A stretch of DNA of 40,820 nt, taken from NCBI GenBank assembly GCA_937927895.1, contig CALGKA010000093.1:1-40820 (forward strand). The letters run 5' to 3'. The DNA comes from an uncultured Granulosicoccaceae bacterium. GTDB lineage: Bacteria; Pseudomonadota; Gammaproteobacteria; Granulosicoccales; Granulosicoccaceae. The position numbers and the translations under genes were made by a program. Below, one piece after another: positions 32,149 through 40,820 of the stretch. The first letter of the stretch is position 1. Each line of letters opens with the position of its first letter. The notes beneath the pieces are model-generated. The model made no database searches and was not told the DNA's origin. It saw nothing but the letters and a program-made list of their open reading frames with translations.

Positions 32149-32592
32149 ATGTCTAACAATACCATCTATCTGTTCGTCAACTGTCTAGCGATGACCGGGT
32201 GGGCAATGTTATTTTTATCAGCGTTTACCTCGTTAAGATACCATTGGCTTGCTGGTCGGGTATTGCCGCTAGCGCTAGCGCTAATCTACAGTGTGCTTAT
32301 GATCAGCCTAATGCCTTTTGAAGGCGGTGGCTTTGATTCTCTTGCCAATTTAACGAGATTGTTTGCTCAATCCGAGATAGCCCTCGTAGGTTGGATTCAC
32401 TATTTAGCTTTTGATCTGTTTATTGGTGCCTGGCAGCTTGAAACGGCAAAGCGTGAGCGCCTACCTTTATTGGTGCTATTGCCTTCCTTGACGCTAACGG
32501 TGTTCTTTGGGCCGGCGGGGCTGTTGTTTTTTCTCGCCACCAGATACTCGTATAGCAGTAAAGTTGTAGGGTCAGAGCAACGCTCTGTATAG
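32149..32592 (+). CDS. ABA4-like (DUF4281) membrane protein
   Basis: 147 residues with four predicted membrane helices (about 6-26, 38-56, 78-97 partially, 106-130). The central GWIHYLAFDLFIGAWQ and the following R-x-R..PLLVLLPSLTLTVFFGPAGLL match the ABA4/DUF4281 family, named for the plant protein needed for neoxanthin formation; the bacterial role is unknown. It follows a terminator, so it is probably transcribed on its own, and is convergent with the isomerase gene. Confidence 0.78.
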   Translation: MSNNTIYLFVNCLAMTGWAMLFLSAFTSLRYHWLAGRVLPLALALIYSVLMISLMPFEGGGFDSLANLTRLFAQSEIALVGWIHYLAFDLFIGAWQLETAKRERLPLLVLLPSLTLTVFFGPAGLLFFLATRYSYSSKVVGSEQRSV

Positions 32593-32599
32593 AGAATTG

Positions 32600-33370
32600 T
32601 TAGTACCGTCTGAGGGATTTCATCCAGCCTAGCCCGGACTCTGTAGTGCTGACAGGCTTGTATTCAGCACCGACAGGTTGGGTATAGCCCATCGCATCAA
32701 TCGCTTCGAAAACATAGCGGTAATCGAGTTCGCCATTATCAGGTTCGGTACGATCAGGAGCAGCGGCAATTTGTATATGGCCAATAATCGACTGCAAATT
32801 TCTCATGCGCCGGACTACATCACCCTCTATTACCTGGACGTGATAACAATCGAACATTAGTTTAAGGTTGTCAGCGTCAATGGTTTCAATAATGTTGGCA
32901 GCTTGTGCGGTGTTGTTTAGATAGTAGTCTGGCGCATCGTAAGAGTTCAGTGGCTCTATTAAAATAGTAATGCCAAGTGGTGCCGCCTTTGTAGTGGCGT
33001 AGCGCAGGTTGTCTATAAATGTTTTGTCAGCGGCGCGGCCTGTGGCGACCCCTGCCATCACGTGTACGTTGGGTGTGCCTATTTTATCTGCATAGTGTAT
33101 GGCTTGATCTATGGCGGCTCGTGCTTCCGTGAGTCTATCGGGTAGAGCGCAGAGTCCGTTTTCACCGTTGGCTGCATCGCCTTTTATGGTATTCAGGCCG
33201 AGCATCTGCAAGCCGGTTTTGGCAAGTGTCGCTTTTACATCGGTGGTGGGAGTGGTATAGGGAAAGTGGCACTCAACGGCTTCAAAGCCATTGTTAGCTG
33301 CCGCCTCTATCGCTTGAGTAAGCGTGAGTTCTGTCCAGAGGAAGCCAAGGTTGGCAGATAACTGAATCAT
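32600..33370 (-). CDS. Hydroxypyruvate isomerase-family TIM-barrel enzyme
   Basis: Sugar-phosphate-isomerase/epimerase fold, 256 residues, cytoplasmic. Matches Hyi and OtnI: LSANLGFLWTE start, metal and catalytic positions E139 (LIEPLN), D174 (LMFDCYH), H177, Q200 (GHIQIA) and E236 (GAEYKP). Reactions in the family are hydroxypyruvate to tartronate semialdehyde and 2-oxo-tetronate isomerisation. Tartronate semialdehyde would be reduced by an enzyme of the type encoded at 24105, but the two genes are far apart. A strong hairpin separates it from typA upstream, so it has its own promoter or depends on readthrough. Confidence 0.88.
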   Translation of the reverse strand: MIQLSANLGFLWTELTLTQAIEAAANNGFEAVECHFPYTTPTTDVKATLAKTGLQMLGLNTIKGDAANGENGLCALPDRLTEARAAIDQAIHYADKIGTPNVHVMAGVATGRAADKTFIDNLRYATTKAAPLGITILIEPLNSYDAPDYYLNNTAQAANIIETIDADNLKLMFDCYHVQVIEGDVVRRMRNLQSIIGHIQIAAAPDRTEPDNGELDYRYVFEAIDAMGYTQPVGAEYKPVSTTESGLGWMKSLRRY

Positions 33371-33374
33371 TGAA

Positions 33375-33403
33375 ATACCCCGCGTCTAGTAGACGCAGGG
33401 TAT
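33375..33403 (-). terminator. Hairpin after typA
   Basis: ATACCC (33375-33380) with GGGTAT (33398-33403), and GCGTCTA (33382-33388) with TAGACGC (33390-33396), give 13 pairs with one C/A mismatch. On the minus strand it follows typA by 15 bases and is trailed by TTTC only, so termination may be partial. Confidence 0.65.
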
Positions 33404-33417
33404 CAAATACTACATCT

Positions 33418-35238
33418 TTAGGCAGCGTTTTTTCCGCTGCGCTTGCGAGCGGTTTCTGTTAGCAGCTTCTTACGAACACGAATGCTTTCAGGGGTAACTT
33501 CAACCAGTTCGTCGTCTTCGATGAACTCTAATGCTTGCTCAAGCGTGTGCACAATAGGAGGCGTTAGCGTGAGCGCTTCATCTGTACCTGAAGCACGTAC
33601 GTTGGTTAGCTGCTTGCCCTTTGTAGGGTTAACCACTAAGTCATTCGAACGCGTGTGAATGCCGATAATCTGGCCTTCGTAAATATCAACAGCGTGGCCT
33701 AAAAATAAGCGTCCACGATCTTGTAGGTTAAACAGTGAGAAGCCTGCTGTTTTACCGGTAACCATTGATACCAACACACCATTCTGACGCGATACAACCC
33801 CGGTTGATTTCACTTCACCGTAGTGATCAAAAACACTGGTAAGAATGCCTGAGCCAGAAGTCATTGTTAAGAACATGCCGCGAAAACCGATAAGGCCGCG
33901 CGATGGAATAATGAATTCCATTTTTAAACGTCCCTTGCCGTCAGGTTCCATGTTGGTCATGTCAGCTTTGCGTAAGCCAAGCTCTTCCATTACAGGGCCC
34001 TGGTGGGTCTCTTCAATGTCGACTACCAGTTGCTCAAACGGCTCCTGGATAACGCCATCAATTTCTTTTTGTATTACTTCAGGGCGTGAAACGCCTAGTT
34101 CGTAGCCTTCACGACGCATGGTTTCAATCAGTACTGAAAGGTGAAGCTCTCCACGGCCGGAGACTTTGAATCTGTCGGCAGTTGCGCCTTGCTCTACACG
34201 AAGGGCTACGTTATGGATAAGTTCCTGGTCCAGGCGTTCACGGATATTACGTGAAGTTACAAACTTGCCTTCTTTGCCTGCGAATGGTGAGTCGTTAACG
34301 ATGAATGTCATGCTAACGGTAGGCTCATCTACAGACAGCGGAGGCATGGCTTCAATATGCTCTGGATCACACAGGGTGTCTGAAATTGATAATCCATCAA
34401 TACCGTTGATGCAAACGATATCACCTGCTGTCGCTAAGTCAGTGTCAATTGTATCCAGGCCCATATAGCCTTTTACATTGAGCACTTTTCCTTTGCGTTC
34501 ATCACCGTTGGCAGATTTAATAACAACCTGCTGGTTTGGTTTTAACGAGCCGCGAGTGATTCTGCCGACACCGATAACACCAACGTAGCTGTCGTAGGCA
34601 AGTGCTGAAACTTGCATTTGGAAGTGACCGTTAATGTCTACGTCAGGGTGAGGCACTTTCTCTGCAACCATTTTGAACAGAGGTGTCATGTCTTCTGCCA
34701 TCTCTTCTGGATCAAGTCCGGCAATACCGTTAATCGCCGATGCGTAGATAACAGGGAAGTCTAGTTGTTCGTCTGTACCGCCTAGTCGATCAAAAAGATC
34801 GAATACTTGATCGAGCACCCAGTCAGGTCGCGCGCCAGGGCGGTCAACCTTGTTGATCACAACAATCGGCTTTAAACCACGCTCAAATGCTTTTGAGGTA
34901 ACAAAGCGAGTTTGTGGCATTGGCCCATCAACGGCATCAACCAAAAGTAATACGCTGTCTACCATTGATAGAACACGTTCAACTTCGCCACCAAAGTCAG
35001 CGTGGCCCGGGGTATCAACAATATTGATTCGGTAGTCTTCCCAGGAGATGGCGGTGTTTTTCGCTAAAATGGTAATGCCACGTTCTTTTTCCTGATCGTT
35101 GGAATCCATGATTCGTTCGGAATCAGCGTTTTTACGATCAAGCGTGCCTGATTGATTTAGAAGCTTGTCAACGAGGGTGGTTTTACCATGGTCAACGTGA
35201 GCAATAATCGCGATATTGCGCAATTTTTCAGTATTCAT
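33418..35238 (-). CDS. typA: Ribosome-associated GTPase TypA/BipA
   Basis: Translational GTPase that helps ribosome assembly and stress or cold adaptation. From the ATG at 35238 it has 606 residues, the normal BipA length; an open frame runs 31 codons further upstream but those codons are not conserved-looking. Motifs: P-loop [18 protein letters not shown] (switch I), [15 protein letters not shown] (switch II), NKVDRPGA (G4), followed by domains II, III and V and the BipA-specific C-terminal domain with [18 protein letters not shown] and the lysine/arginine-rich tail [14 protein letters not shown]. Upstream is a long region without a gene. Confidence 0.97.
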   Translation of the reverse strand: MNTEKLRNIAIIAHVDHGKTTLVDKLLNQSGTLDRKNADSERIMDSNDQEKERGITILAKNTAISWEDYRINIVDTPGHADFGGEVERVLSMVDSVLLLVDAVDGPMPQTRFVTSKAFERGLKPIVVINKVDRPGARPDWVLDQVFDLFDRLGGTDEQLDFPVIYASAINGIAGLDPEEMAEDMTPLFKMVAEKVPHPDVDINGHFQMQVSALAYDSYVGVIGVGRITRGSLKPNQQVVIKSANGDERKGKVLNVKGYMGLDTIDTDLATAGDIVCINGIDGLSISDTLCDPEHIEAMPPLSVDEPTVSMTFIVNDSPFAGKEGKFVTSRNIRERLDQELIHNVALRVEQGATADRFKVSGRGELHLSVLIETMRREGYELGVSRPEVIQKEIDGVIQEPFEQLVVDIEETHQGPVMEELGLRKADMTNMEPDGKGRLKMEFIIPSRGLIGFRGMFLTMTSGSGILTSVFDHYGEVKSTGVVSRQNGVLVSMVTGKTAGFSLFNLQDRGRLFLGHAVDIYEGQIIGIHTRSNDLVVNPTKGKQLTNVRASGTDEALTLTPPIVHTLEQALEFIEDDELVEVTPESIRVRKKLLTETARKRSGKNAA

Positions 35239-36063
35239 AAGAGTCTGACAACTATAAAAACAACTGGAGGTGCGAGTGGATGGGGTCGACTCACTAATAA
35301 GAGATTTCGGTGCTGGATTATACAGGTCCAACTGATAAAGAATACGCTTATATAGCTTGGTTTTGGCTGTTCCGCTACAAAACTGCGGGTTTATGACCCT
35401 ATAGAAGAGCCTGAAGCATTTTTTTACCTCAATCTTGGCGAATTTAGTTTTTATTCGAGCTGAGATGAGCGCGCTAAAATTGCGCAGTTCGAAGGTCGTG
35501 TTTAGCGCTGTTCGGCGTTTTGTGTCGCTTGAGATCCCTCTAGGGCCAATATTTGGAATTCAAAGTACAGTGCTGCGTGCCGTTTAAATTCGAGCCTGTC
35601 AGGCAATAGTTGTATTGGCAAGTTTGCTGTCATTGACAGCACAGAGTATAAACCCACTCGGCAGTATTGGCCGCGCAACTGTCAAATTCCGGGTAAGCAC
35701 CCCATACCGAAGGGTCCACCGTACGCTTGTTCATTGAACGCATAGTTTGGAATCTGCAGTAGTTTCCCACGACCAAGCCAGCACCCGAGCGTCTAGCATC
35801 GAAAGTCTGGTCCATTGTGCTTCAAGAGAGAGTATGCCGTTTGAGTTTTCTAGTGGTGCGAAAGCCGCAGCACTAGTGAGACAGCCCCGATTCAGATCTT
35901 CAGTAATACCTGTTGGTTGTATGCTACAAATGTGGTGGGGCAGTGTCATAGGGTGTGTTGTATTAATCCGCCAGCGGTTATAATTTGAATATGGTTACAA
36001 GTGCCTCTGTACCTGCGTGAACAGATTCATATAGCCACATACAAGTAACGACATAAAAATTGA
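35239..36063. other. About 0.8 kb without an assignable gene
   Basis: Leader of typA and space before the CbiX-like gene. TGCTGTCATTGACAGCA (35625-35641) is a 17-bp perfect palindrome around a central base. Between about 35630 and 35983 there are overlapping short frames on both strands: plus 35747-35983 (78 codons, TTG start), minus 35949-35731 (72) and minus 35815-35630 (61). None has a ribosome site or a family I recognise. Two overlapping minus frames could reflect a frameshifted remnant. No tRNA or known small RNA could be identified by eye. Confidence 0.4.
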
Positions 36064-36072
36064 GTGAAACGA

Positions 36073-36450
36073 ATGAAATGTTTGTTAGTAGTGGCGCACG
36101 GAAGTCGCCGATCAGAATCTAATCAAGAAATTATGCGCTTGACCGAAACCGTAGCGTCCTTGTCAACAAGTCAATTTGATCAGGTAGAGTGTGCTTTTTT
36201 AGAGTTGGCGGAGCCCTTAATACCAGACGCTATTGCAGCGCTTGCTGTCAAAGGTGCAACGTCTGTATTGGTAGTGCCATACTTTTTGGCGCGTGGTGCA
36301 CATGTCGCCAGCGACATACCAGAGCAAATTGCTCTAGCGCAAGCATCTAATCCATCACTTGAGATAGTAGTCTCTGACTACTTTGGCGCCTCGGCTGAAG
36401 TCCCGCAGCTTATCGTTCAGCTCGCGAGTGCAGCCGCGCAACCGCATTAA
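36073..36450 (+). CDS. Small CbiX-type sirohydrochlorin chelatase-like protein
   Basis: Inserts a metal (Co or Fe) into sirohydrochlorin; small one-domain form of about 125 residues. The ATG at 36073 is preferred over a GTG at 36064 because GAG lies eight bases upstream. Metal-site histidines are in VAHGSRR (H9) and in ARGAHVASDIP, as in CbiX(S)/SirB. Next to a siroheme-dependent reductase operon, the likely job is ferrochelation for siroheme. It is convergent with the Lrp-type regulator. Confidence 0.85.
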   Translation: MKCLLVVAHGSRRSESNQEIMRLTETVASLSTSQFDQVECAFLELAEPLIPDAIAALAVKGATSVLVVPYFLARGAHVASDIPEQIALAQASNPSLEIVVSDYFGASAEVPQLIVQLASAAAQPH

Positions 36451-36461
36451 ACGTTGCCACT

Positions 36462-36953
36462 TTATTTAATTGGCAGCGCTGATTCGTGCTTCATTACTTC
36501 CATAGATAAGCTTGAAGTCACGCTGTATAGGTCTACTTCGGCGACTATCTTTTTATACAGCTCATCGAATTCCCGGGTAGAGGCTACTTGTACCTTGATT
36601 AGATAATCTACATCACCTGCGAGTCTGTGGGCTTCAACAATCTCTGGCCACTTTTGAATAACGGTATTAAATTGCTGCAGCCAATCTTGTTGGTGCTGAT
36701 TCGTTTTAATGGCAATAAAAAAGGTTTCAAGTAGACCGACGCTTACCGAGTCAATCACACACACTTGTCTTTTAATGACCCCCGACTCTGTCATTCGCTG
36801 CACCCGGTTCCAGGCTGCAGTTTTCGATACGCCAACATGCTTAGCCAAACGATCCATTGACCAGGTGGCATCTTTCTGAAGTTGAATAAGGATCTTGCGA
36901 TCCATGTCATCTAGTTTGATTGTTGTTCGCTTAGTGGGATCAGGCTCGGTCAT
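36462..36953 (-). CDS. Lrp/AsnC-family transcriptional regulator
   Basis: About 163 residues from the ATG at 36953; an extension to a TTG at 36992 is open but less likely. N-terminal winged HTH starts LDDMDRKILIQLQKDATWSM with recognition helix near VSKTAAWNRVQRM; the C-terminal RAM domain contains EAHRLAGDVDYLIKV, the usual effector-binding G-D-x-D-Y. It is divergent from the DUF2849-cysI-DUF934 operon, which it may regulate, with amino acids such as cysteine or a precursor as possible effectors. The inference rests on position only. Confidence 0.9.
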   Translation of the reverse strand: MTEPDPTKRTTIKLDDMDRKILIQLQKDATWSMDRLAKHVGVSKTAAWNRVQRMTESGVIKRQVCVIDSVSVGLLETFFIAIKTNQHQQDWLQQFNTVIQKWPEIVEAHRLAGDVDYLIKVQVASTREFDELYKKIVAEVDLYSVTSSLSMEVMKHESALPIK

Positions 36954-36984
36954 TTGTTCAGTTTTTTGTCTGTAGAACGAAATT

Positions 36985-37002
36985 GAGTACAATATTGTTC
37001 AC
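36985..37002. promoter_or_regulatory. Palindrome between lrp-like gene and cysI operon
   Basis: ACAATATTGT (36989-36998) is a perfect 10-bp palindrome with partial extension to GAGTACAATATTGTTCAC. AT-rich with the right size for an Lrp/AsnC-family site, located between the two divergent starts. Confidence 0.4.
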
Positions 37003-37071
37003 TAAATATTGCGTATGCATGAATAATTTCCCATATTAGCCGAAAGATCGCAAGAAAACGTGGAAAATAAC

Positions 37072-37377
37072 ATGCCTTCAAAAACGCCTGAGCAGTCAAT
37101 CATCATTGCTAATGACCTTAGAACGGGTCGAAGTGTTTATCTGACACAAGATTTGCAGTGGAGTGAAAATGCGTCTGACGCCGAAGTCGTCGCCAGTGCT
37201 GACGCCGCCAATGTTTTGGACGCAGCATTAAATGATGAGCGCGCGAACCTTGTGATTGATCCCTATTTGGTTGCAGTGGAATCTAACTTGTTAGCCACGG
37301 ATATACGAGAGCGCATCAGAGTAAGCGGCCCCACTATATTTAATGAAAGCCACGTGTCAGTTACTAAAGCCGCATAG
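37072..37377 (+). CDS. DUF2849-family protein
   Basis: About 101 residues from ATG 37072, which has GGA at a seven-base spacing; a GTG at 37060 would add four residues. Pattern IIANDLRTGRSVYLT..L.W ... A, then DPYLVAVE, matches DUF2849, small soluble proteins coded directly ahead of sulfite/nitrite reductase in many proteobacteria. It is separated from cysI by two bases, so the two are translationally linked. Function unknown; partner or electron-transfer adaptor of the reductase is a common guess. Confidence 0.85.
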   Translation: MPSKTPEQSIIIANDLRTGRSVYLTQDLQWSENASDAEVVASADAANVLDAALNDERANLVIDPYLVAVESNLLATDIRERIRVSGPTIFNESHVSVTKAA

Positions 37378-37379
37378 TT

Positions 37380-39029
37380 ATGTATCAATACGACGAGCTT
37401 GACCAATCTATTGTTGAGCAGCGAAGTGCAGAGTTTCGTGCCCAGGTTGAGCGCCGCTTAGCGGGCAAGCTCAGTGAGGCAGAATTTAAACCACTGCGTT
37501 TAATGAACGGTTTGTACTTACAACTACACGCCTACATGTTGCGTGTAGCAATTCCCTATGGCGTGCTGTCTTCTAAGCAAATGGCTATGTTAGCGGATAT
37601 AGCCGATAAATATGACCGAGGTTACGGTCACTTTACGACGCGACAAAACATACAATACAACTGGCCAAAGCTTGTTGAAACGCCCGATATTTTAGATGAT
37701 CTTGCCAGTGTGCAAATGCATGCCATACAAACCAGTGGAAATTGCATACGTAATATTACGACTGATCCTTTTGCAGGTGTTGCCGCAGATGAAGAGATCG
37801 ATCCACGACCGTTGAGTGAGTTGTTACGGCAATGGTCAACCTTGCACCCTGAGTTTGCTTATCTGCCGCGGAAGTTCAAGTTTGCCATTACTGGCAGTGC
37901 GGTGGATCGTGCAGCGATCAAAGTGCACGATATTGGTTTGCGTTTAAGACGCGGCCCGGATGGCGCAACACTTACTGATGTGTGGGTCGGCGGTGGTCAG
38001 GGGCGCACGCCTAAAGTCGCACAGCTCTTTAAGACGGGTGTAGAGGTAGCGGATCTATTGCCATACCTTGAAGCGATTATGCGTGTGTATAACCGACATG
38101 GCAGACGCGATAACAAATATAAAGCGCGCATTAAAATTCTATTGGCAGAAACCGGCCTTGAGACATTACAAGAACAAGTTGAAACGGAGTTTCAATCAAT
38201 TGATCAGAGTGGCTTTGCCTACGTGCCTGCAGAGTTAACAAGAATTACTGAAAGCGCGATGTTGCCTGATCATGCGCGCTATCGTGAAAAATACAAGACT
38301 CAGGTCGGCAGTGTTGGCACCAGTCCAGACTTTGAAGCGTGGAAGCAGCAAAATGTAAAGCCACACAAAGAGCAAGGTTATGTTATCGCGATGGTATCGT
38401 TAAAGCCTGCCGGTGGAATACCGGGTGATGCAACCTCGCATCAAATGCGAGAGCTAGCAGAGATCGCCGCGCGATACTCACATGATGAACTGCGTATCAC
38501 TCATAGGCAAAACGTGGTGTTGCCCCATGTGTTAGAGAAAGAGCTCTTTAAAGTATGGCAGTCCTTAGTAGAGATAGAATTGGCCGAGGGTAATATTGAT
38601 CTGCCAAGTGACATCATAGCGTGCCCGGGCCTTGATTATTGTGCGCTTGCTACCGCTAGATCTATACCTATAGCACAAGCAGTGTCCTCAAAAATTCGTG
38701 CTACTGAGAAAAAAGTAGACCTCACGGGTGTGTCGGTCAATATTTCCGGTTGTATCAATGCTTGTGCGCATCATCACGTCGCCAGTATTGGTGTACTTGG
38801 TTTGAATAAGGGAGGAGTTGAAAACTATCAGTTAACACTCGGTGGTCGCAATGATCAAAGCGCCTCTATAGGTGAGCGTTTAGGCCCTGGTGTATCGGGT
38901 GATGAAGTGCCGCAAGCAATAGAGCGGATTATTAATTTTTATGTTGATGTGCGTGAGTCAAACGAAAGTCTTTCAGATGCATACGATCGCGTAGGCAAAG
39001 AAGCATTTAAGGAGGCGGCGTATGTCTAA
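37380..39029 (+). CDS. cysI: Siroheme-dependent sulfite/nitrite reductase hemoprotein
   Basis: Six-electron reductase with siroheme and a 4Fe-4S cluster. 549 residues with the duplicated ferredoxin-reductase-like and heme domains: GYGHFTTRQNIQYNW and TSGNCIRNITTDPFAG near the N-terminus, and the cluster cysteines in ACPGLDYCALATARS (C-x5-C) and SGCINACAHHHVASIG (C-x3-C). The link to DUF934 and DUF2849 favours assimilatory sulfite reduction over nitrite reduction. No cysJ flavoprotein is present, so the electron donor may be ferredoxin or an unlinked reductase. Its 3' end overlaps the DUF934 gene by eight bases. Confidence 0.92.
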   Translation: MYQYDELDQSIVEQRSAEFRAQVERRLAGKLSEAEFKPLRLMNGLYLQLHAYMLRVAIPYGVLSSKQMAMLADIADKYDRGYGHFTTRQNIQYNWPKLVETPDILDDLASVQMHAIQTSGNCIRNITTDPFAGVAADEEIDPRPLSELLRQWSTLHPEFAYLPRKFKFAITGSAVDRAAIKVHDIGLRLRRGPDGATLTDVWVGGGQGRTPKVAQLFKTGVEVADLLPYLEAIMRVYNRHGRRDNKYKARIKILLAETGLETLQEQVETEFQSIDQSGFAYVPAELTRITESAMLPDHARYREKYKTQVGSVGTSPDFEAWKQQNVKPHKEQGYVIAMVSLKPAGGIPGDATSHQMRELAEIAARYSHDELRITHRQNVVLPHVLEKELFKVWQSLVEIELAEGNIDLPSDIIACPGLDYCALATARSIPIAQAVSSKIRATEKKVDLTGVSVNISGCINACAHHHVASIGVLGLNKGGVENYQLTLGGRNDQSASIGERLGPGVSGDEVPQAIERIINFYVDVRESNESLSDAYDRVGKEAFKEAAYV

Positions 39030-39459
39030 TACAATTCGATTGCTAAATGCAGATGGCACAATAGAAGAACTCGATGCCATCGAAGCGTCACAATTTATGT
39101 ACCTTGATGGTGAGATTGATCTTGCCCAACTTAACGCCAATGTTATTACGGCAGGCCCGCTGGTGATTGAATTTAATGGTGTCGCTGATGGTCGTGGTTT
39201 TTCACTGGCCAAAGCAGTGCAGGGAAGTCTCAACTATGGTGGTCGACTTTATGCGGCAGGCTTTGTTAACCCGGACCAATTAAGCTTAGCATTTCAAACA
39301 GGTTTTCATGGTGTGTTGGTATCAGATGAGCGTTGGGAAGATTATGGCAGTGAAAGCTGGCAGTCGGCATTATCACCCATAGTCAATTTAAGTTACGCAG
39401 GAACGCAGTCCCCCAAGCTTAAGTCGATTTTTCAAATGCGACACGGTGCATACTCGTAA
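39022..39459 (+). CDS. DUF934-family protein
   Basis: 145 residues. Contains the family pattern of a FADGRGFSLA-like motif (here VADGRGFSLAKAVQ), GGRLYAAGFVNPDQL and GFHGVLVSD, ending with FQMRHGAYS. DUF934 genes are coupled to cysI across proteobacteria; the product is thought to support sulfite reduction, mechanism unknown. Its ATG lies within the last codons of cysI, with GGAGGCGG upstream as ribosome site. The cysH gene, which often follows, is absent here; an MFS transporter is next after 150 bases. Confidence 0.88.
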   Translation: MSNTIRLLNADGTIEELDAIEASQFMYLDGEIDLAQLNANVITAGPLVIEFNGVADGRGFSLAKAVQGSLNYGGRLYAAGFVNPDQLSLAFQTGFHGVLVSDERWEDYGSESWQSALSPIVNLSYAGTQSPKLKSIFQMRHGAYS

Positions 39460-39611
39460 CGCAGCTTTCTTCAATTAGATTGAAATGCTTTGCAAGGGAG
39501 TTCGGAAACCGTCGTTCGCTATATTACCAATATGCGCCCTTTAGTAACCCTGGTGCGTTTTCGTATAGGTAGATGTCCTACAATTTAGTACGCCCTGTGC
39601 TGTAGACGATA

Positions 39612-40787
39612 ATGTCACGACCGTTTCTGTTTTTATTATTCTTTCTAGCTGTATTCCTGCAATCAGGAACCTATGGCTTGACCTTTTTACTGCCTGATCT
39701 ATTTGTTGAATTCGGGGCCAATGAAAAAGACGTTGGTAGGATGCTGCTCGTCACGGCTTTGACCACACTAGTTACAGTCTACTATTCAGGGCATCTGTCT
39801 GATGTTCTTGGGCGTTTAAAGACACTTGGTCTTTCTGGATATGCGATCACAGCAGCTTTATTTCTCTACTCTATCGCAAACAACATTGGATCTGCACTAT
39901 ATTCTGCCTGTGCTTTGATTGGTTTTGGCTGGGGGTTGATGTACACGCTTGCACCGGTCGTATTGACCCGTCTGAGCAGCCCGGAAGATCGTGTGCAGAT
40001 GTTTTCTCTTTACGCGGTGTTCTTAATGGCAGGGTTCGGACTTTCGCCTGTCTTTGCTTCATGGTTAGAGTCCGGGGGATACGATCTACGGGATGTTTTT
40101 AGAATGGTAGCGGTCTTTTGTGCCGTTAGTGGTTCATTGTTTTTAGTGATATCCAAGTCAATTGGTAAACATGCTAAAACCAGCACGCCGGACAATCGCT
40201 CTAGGCTATCTCCTCAGGCTGTTAAAAGAATCTTTGCTTCACGTGCATGGGTGCCGGTCGTGATGGTGTGCCTTGGTGCATCGGTATTTGCAGGTGTGAA
40301 CAATTTCCAAACAGTGATCGCAGCGTCAGAGGGTCTGAACTACGCGGACTATTTCTTAGTCTATACGGTTACAACGGTTATTTGCCGTGTGGCGTTTGCA
40401 AAGTTTAAAGGCGGTGCCGCACCGTATCGAATCATAGGGCTGTTGCAGTGCGTAATGAGTGCTGGCGTTTTGCTGTTCTTATTCATTGGTGGTAGCCAGA
40501 TAGTGTACATCGCCTGCGCTATTCTGTTTGCAATTGGTTATGGAGCTTCATATCCGATTTTAGCGGCAATGGCTGCTAACGACGCCGATGAAGATTTGCT
40601 CCCACAAACCTTGCAGCTTTTTTCGTTGACCTATTTTATTGGGATCTTCGGTTTTCCTTTTGTCGCAGGGTGGCTCATTGTCGACTTCAGCATTTCGACC
40701 TTGTTGATTCTTGTCGCTATTATCGCAGCGGTGGAAGCATCGTTAGCGTTTGGTCGTCACCGCTCTAACATACGATTGCAGTCTTGA
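39612..40787 (+). CDS. Major facilitator superfamily transporter
   Basis: 391 residues with about 12 membrane helices in two six-helix halves, joined by a polar loop near residues 185-205. The MFS loop 2-3 motif is visible as GHLSDVLGRLKTLG (60-73), and a G-rich GFGWGLMYTLAP follows. Substrate is unclear; position after the sulfite-reductase operon could suggest a sulfur oxyanion or sulfonate, but the 150-base gap and lack of coupling make this weak. Complete in the window; 33 bases remain after the stop. Confidence 0.88.
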   Translation: MSRPFLFLLFFLAVFLQSGTYGLTFLLPDLFVEFGANEKDVGRMLLVTALTTLVTVYYSGHLSDVLGRLKTLGLSGYAITAALFLYSIANNIGSALYSACALIGFGWGLMYTLAPVVLTRLSSPEDRVQMFSLYAVFLMAGFGLSPVFASWLESGGYDLRDVFRMVAVFCAVSGSLFLVISKSIGKHAKTSTPDNRSRLSPQAVKRIFASRAWVPVVMVCLGASVFAGVNNFQTVIAASEGLNYADYFLVYTVTTVICRVAFAKFKGGAAPYRIIGLLQCVMSAGVLLFLFIGGSQIVYIACAILFAIGYGASYPILAAMAANDADEDLLPQTLQLFSLTYFIGIFGFPFVAGWLIVDFSISTLLILVAIIAAVEASLAFGRHRSNIRLQS

Positions 40788-40820
40788 CTGAAGTGGTGCC
40801 CGTAACGCCATTGAACCATA

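Noticed and set aside
35239..35331. 31-codon extension of typA
   Set aside because: BipA proteins begin directly with the [22 protein letters not shown] segment; the extra residues resemble untranslated leader.

Overview
The window reads as chromosomal DNA of a Gram-negative, probably marine or coastal, gammaproteobacterium of moderate GC. Pointers are lipoprotein and outer-membrane proteins, a GlyGly-CTERM protease, BipA/TypA, a CysI-DUF934 pair, a tandem glycine riboswitch and a dimethylglycine-dehydrogenase-type enzyme. The genus cannot be fixed from the sequence alone. I see no phage genes, transposase, tRNA, rRNA or CRISPR array. Most of the window is ordinary metabolism; the unusual material is in the intergenic spaces.

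Layout: (1) 0.2-3.2 kb, minus strand: a tight operon of a secreted alpha/beta hydrolase, a Sir2 deacylase and an AlkB-type dioxygenase. (2) 3.5-10.0 kb, plus: glgX, glgP and pgi, which take glycogen to glucose-1-phosphate and, via phosphoglucomutase elsewhere, to fructose-6-phosphate. (3) 10.0-11.0 kb: non-coding mosaic repeat DNA (copy A). (4) 11.1-16.4 kb, plus: an 806-residue dimethylglycine/sarcosine-dehydrogenase-like flavoprotein, an intrinsic terminator, a succinate-semialdehyde-type dehydrogenase, a DUF2834 membrane protein and a 2-hydroxychromene-2-carboxylate isomerase homologue. (5) 16.4-20.7 kb: a GlyGly-CTERM metalloprotease divergent from an Omp85/BamA-like barrel. (6) 20.8-22.4 kb: tesB followed upstream by copy B of the mosaic repeat and an 18-bp tandem repeat. 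(7) 22.4-25.1 kb: MarR regulator divergent from a PLP aminotransferase and a 3-hydroxyisobutyrate-dehydrogenase-like enzyme, with two 15-bp operator-like palindromes between them. (8) 25.4-27.2 kb: tandem glycine riboswitch in front of a DadA-like dehydrogenase. (9) 27.2-30.1 kb, minus: a lipoprotein galactose-oxidase-like copper-radical enzyme and a thioredoxin-like partner. (10) 30.2-33.4 kb: a 14-bp tandem repeat, a three-domain fasciclin lipoprotein, an ABA4-like membrane protein and a hydroxypyruvate-isomerase-type enzyme. (11) 33.4-36.0 kb: typA and about 0.8 kb without an assignable gene. (12) 36.1-40.8 kb: CbiX-like chelatase, Lrp/AsnC regulator, DUF2849-cysI-DUF934 sulfite/nitrite reductase operon and an MFS transporter.

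The most notable signals are: a dispersed composite repeat at 10.0-10.6 and 21.65-22.03 kb that combines 29-bp tandem units with a multibranched palindrome whose stems are kept in both copies; four copies of a double stem-loop module whose loops vary but all stay GNRA; a glycine riboswitch whose ribosome-binding site can be traced by base pairing into an apparent translational ON switch; and interleaved divergent MarR promoters. All were read by eye; no database search or folding program was run.
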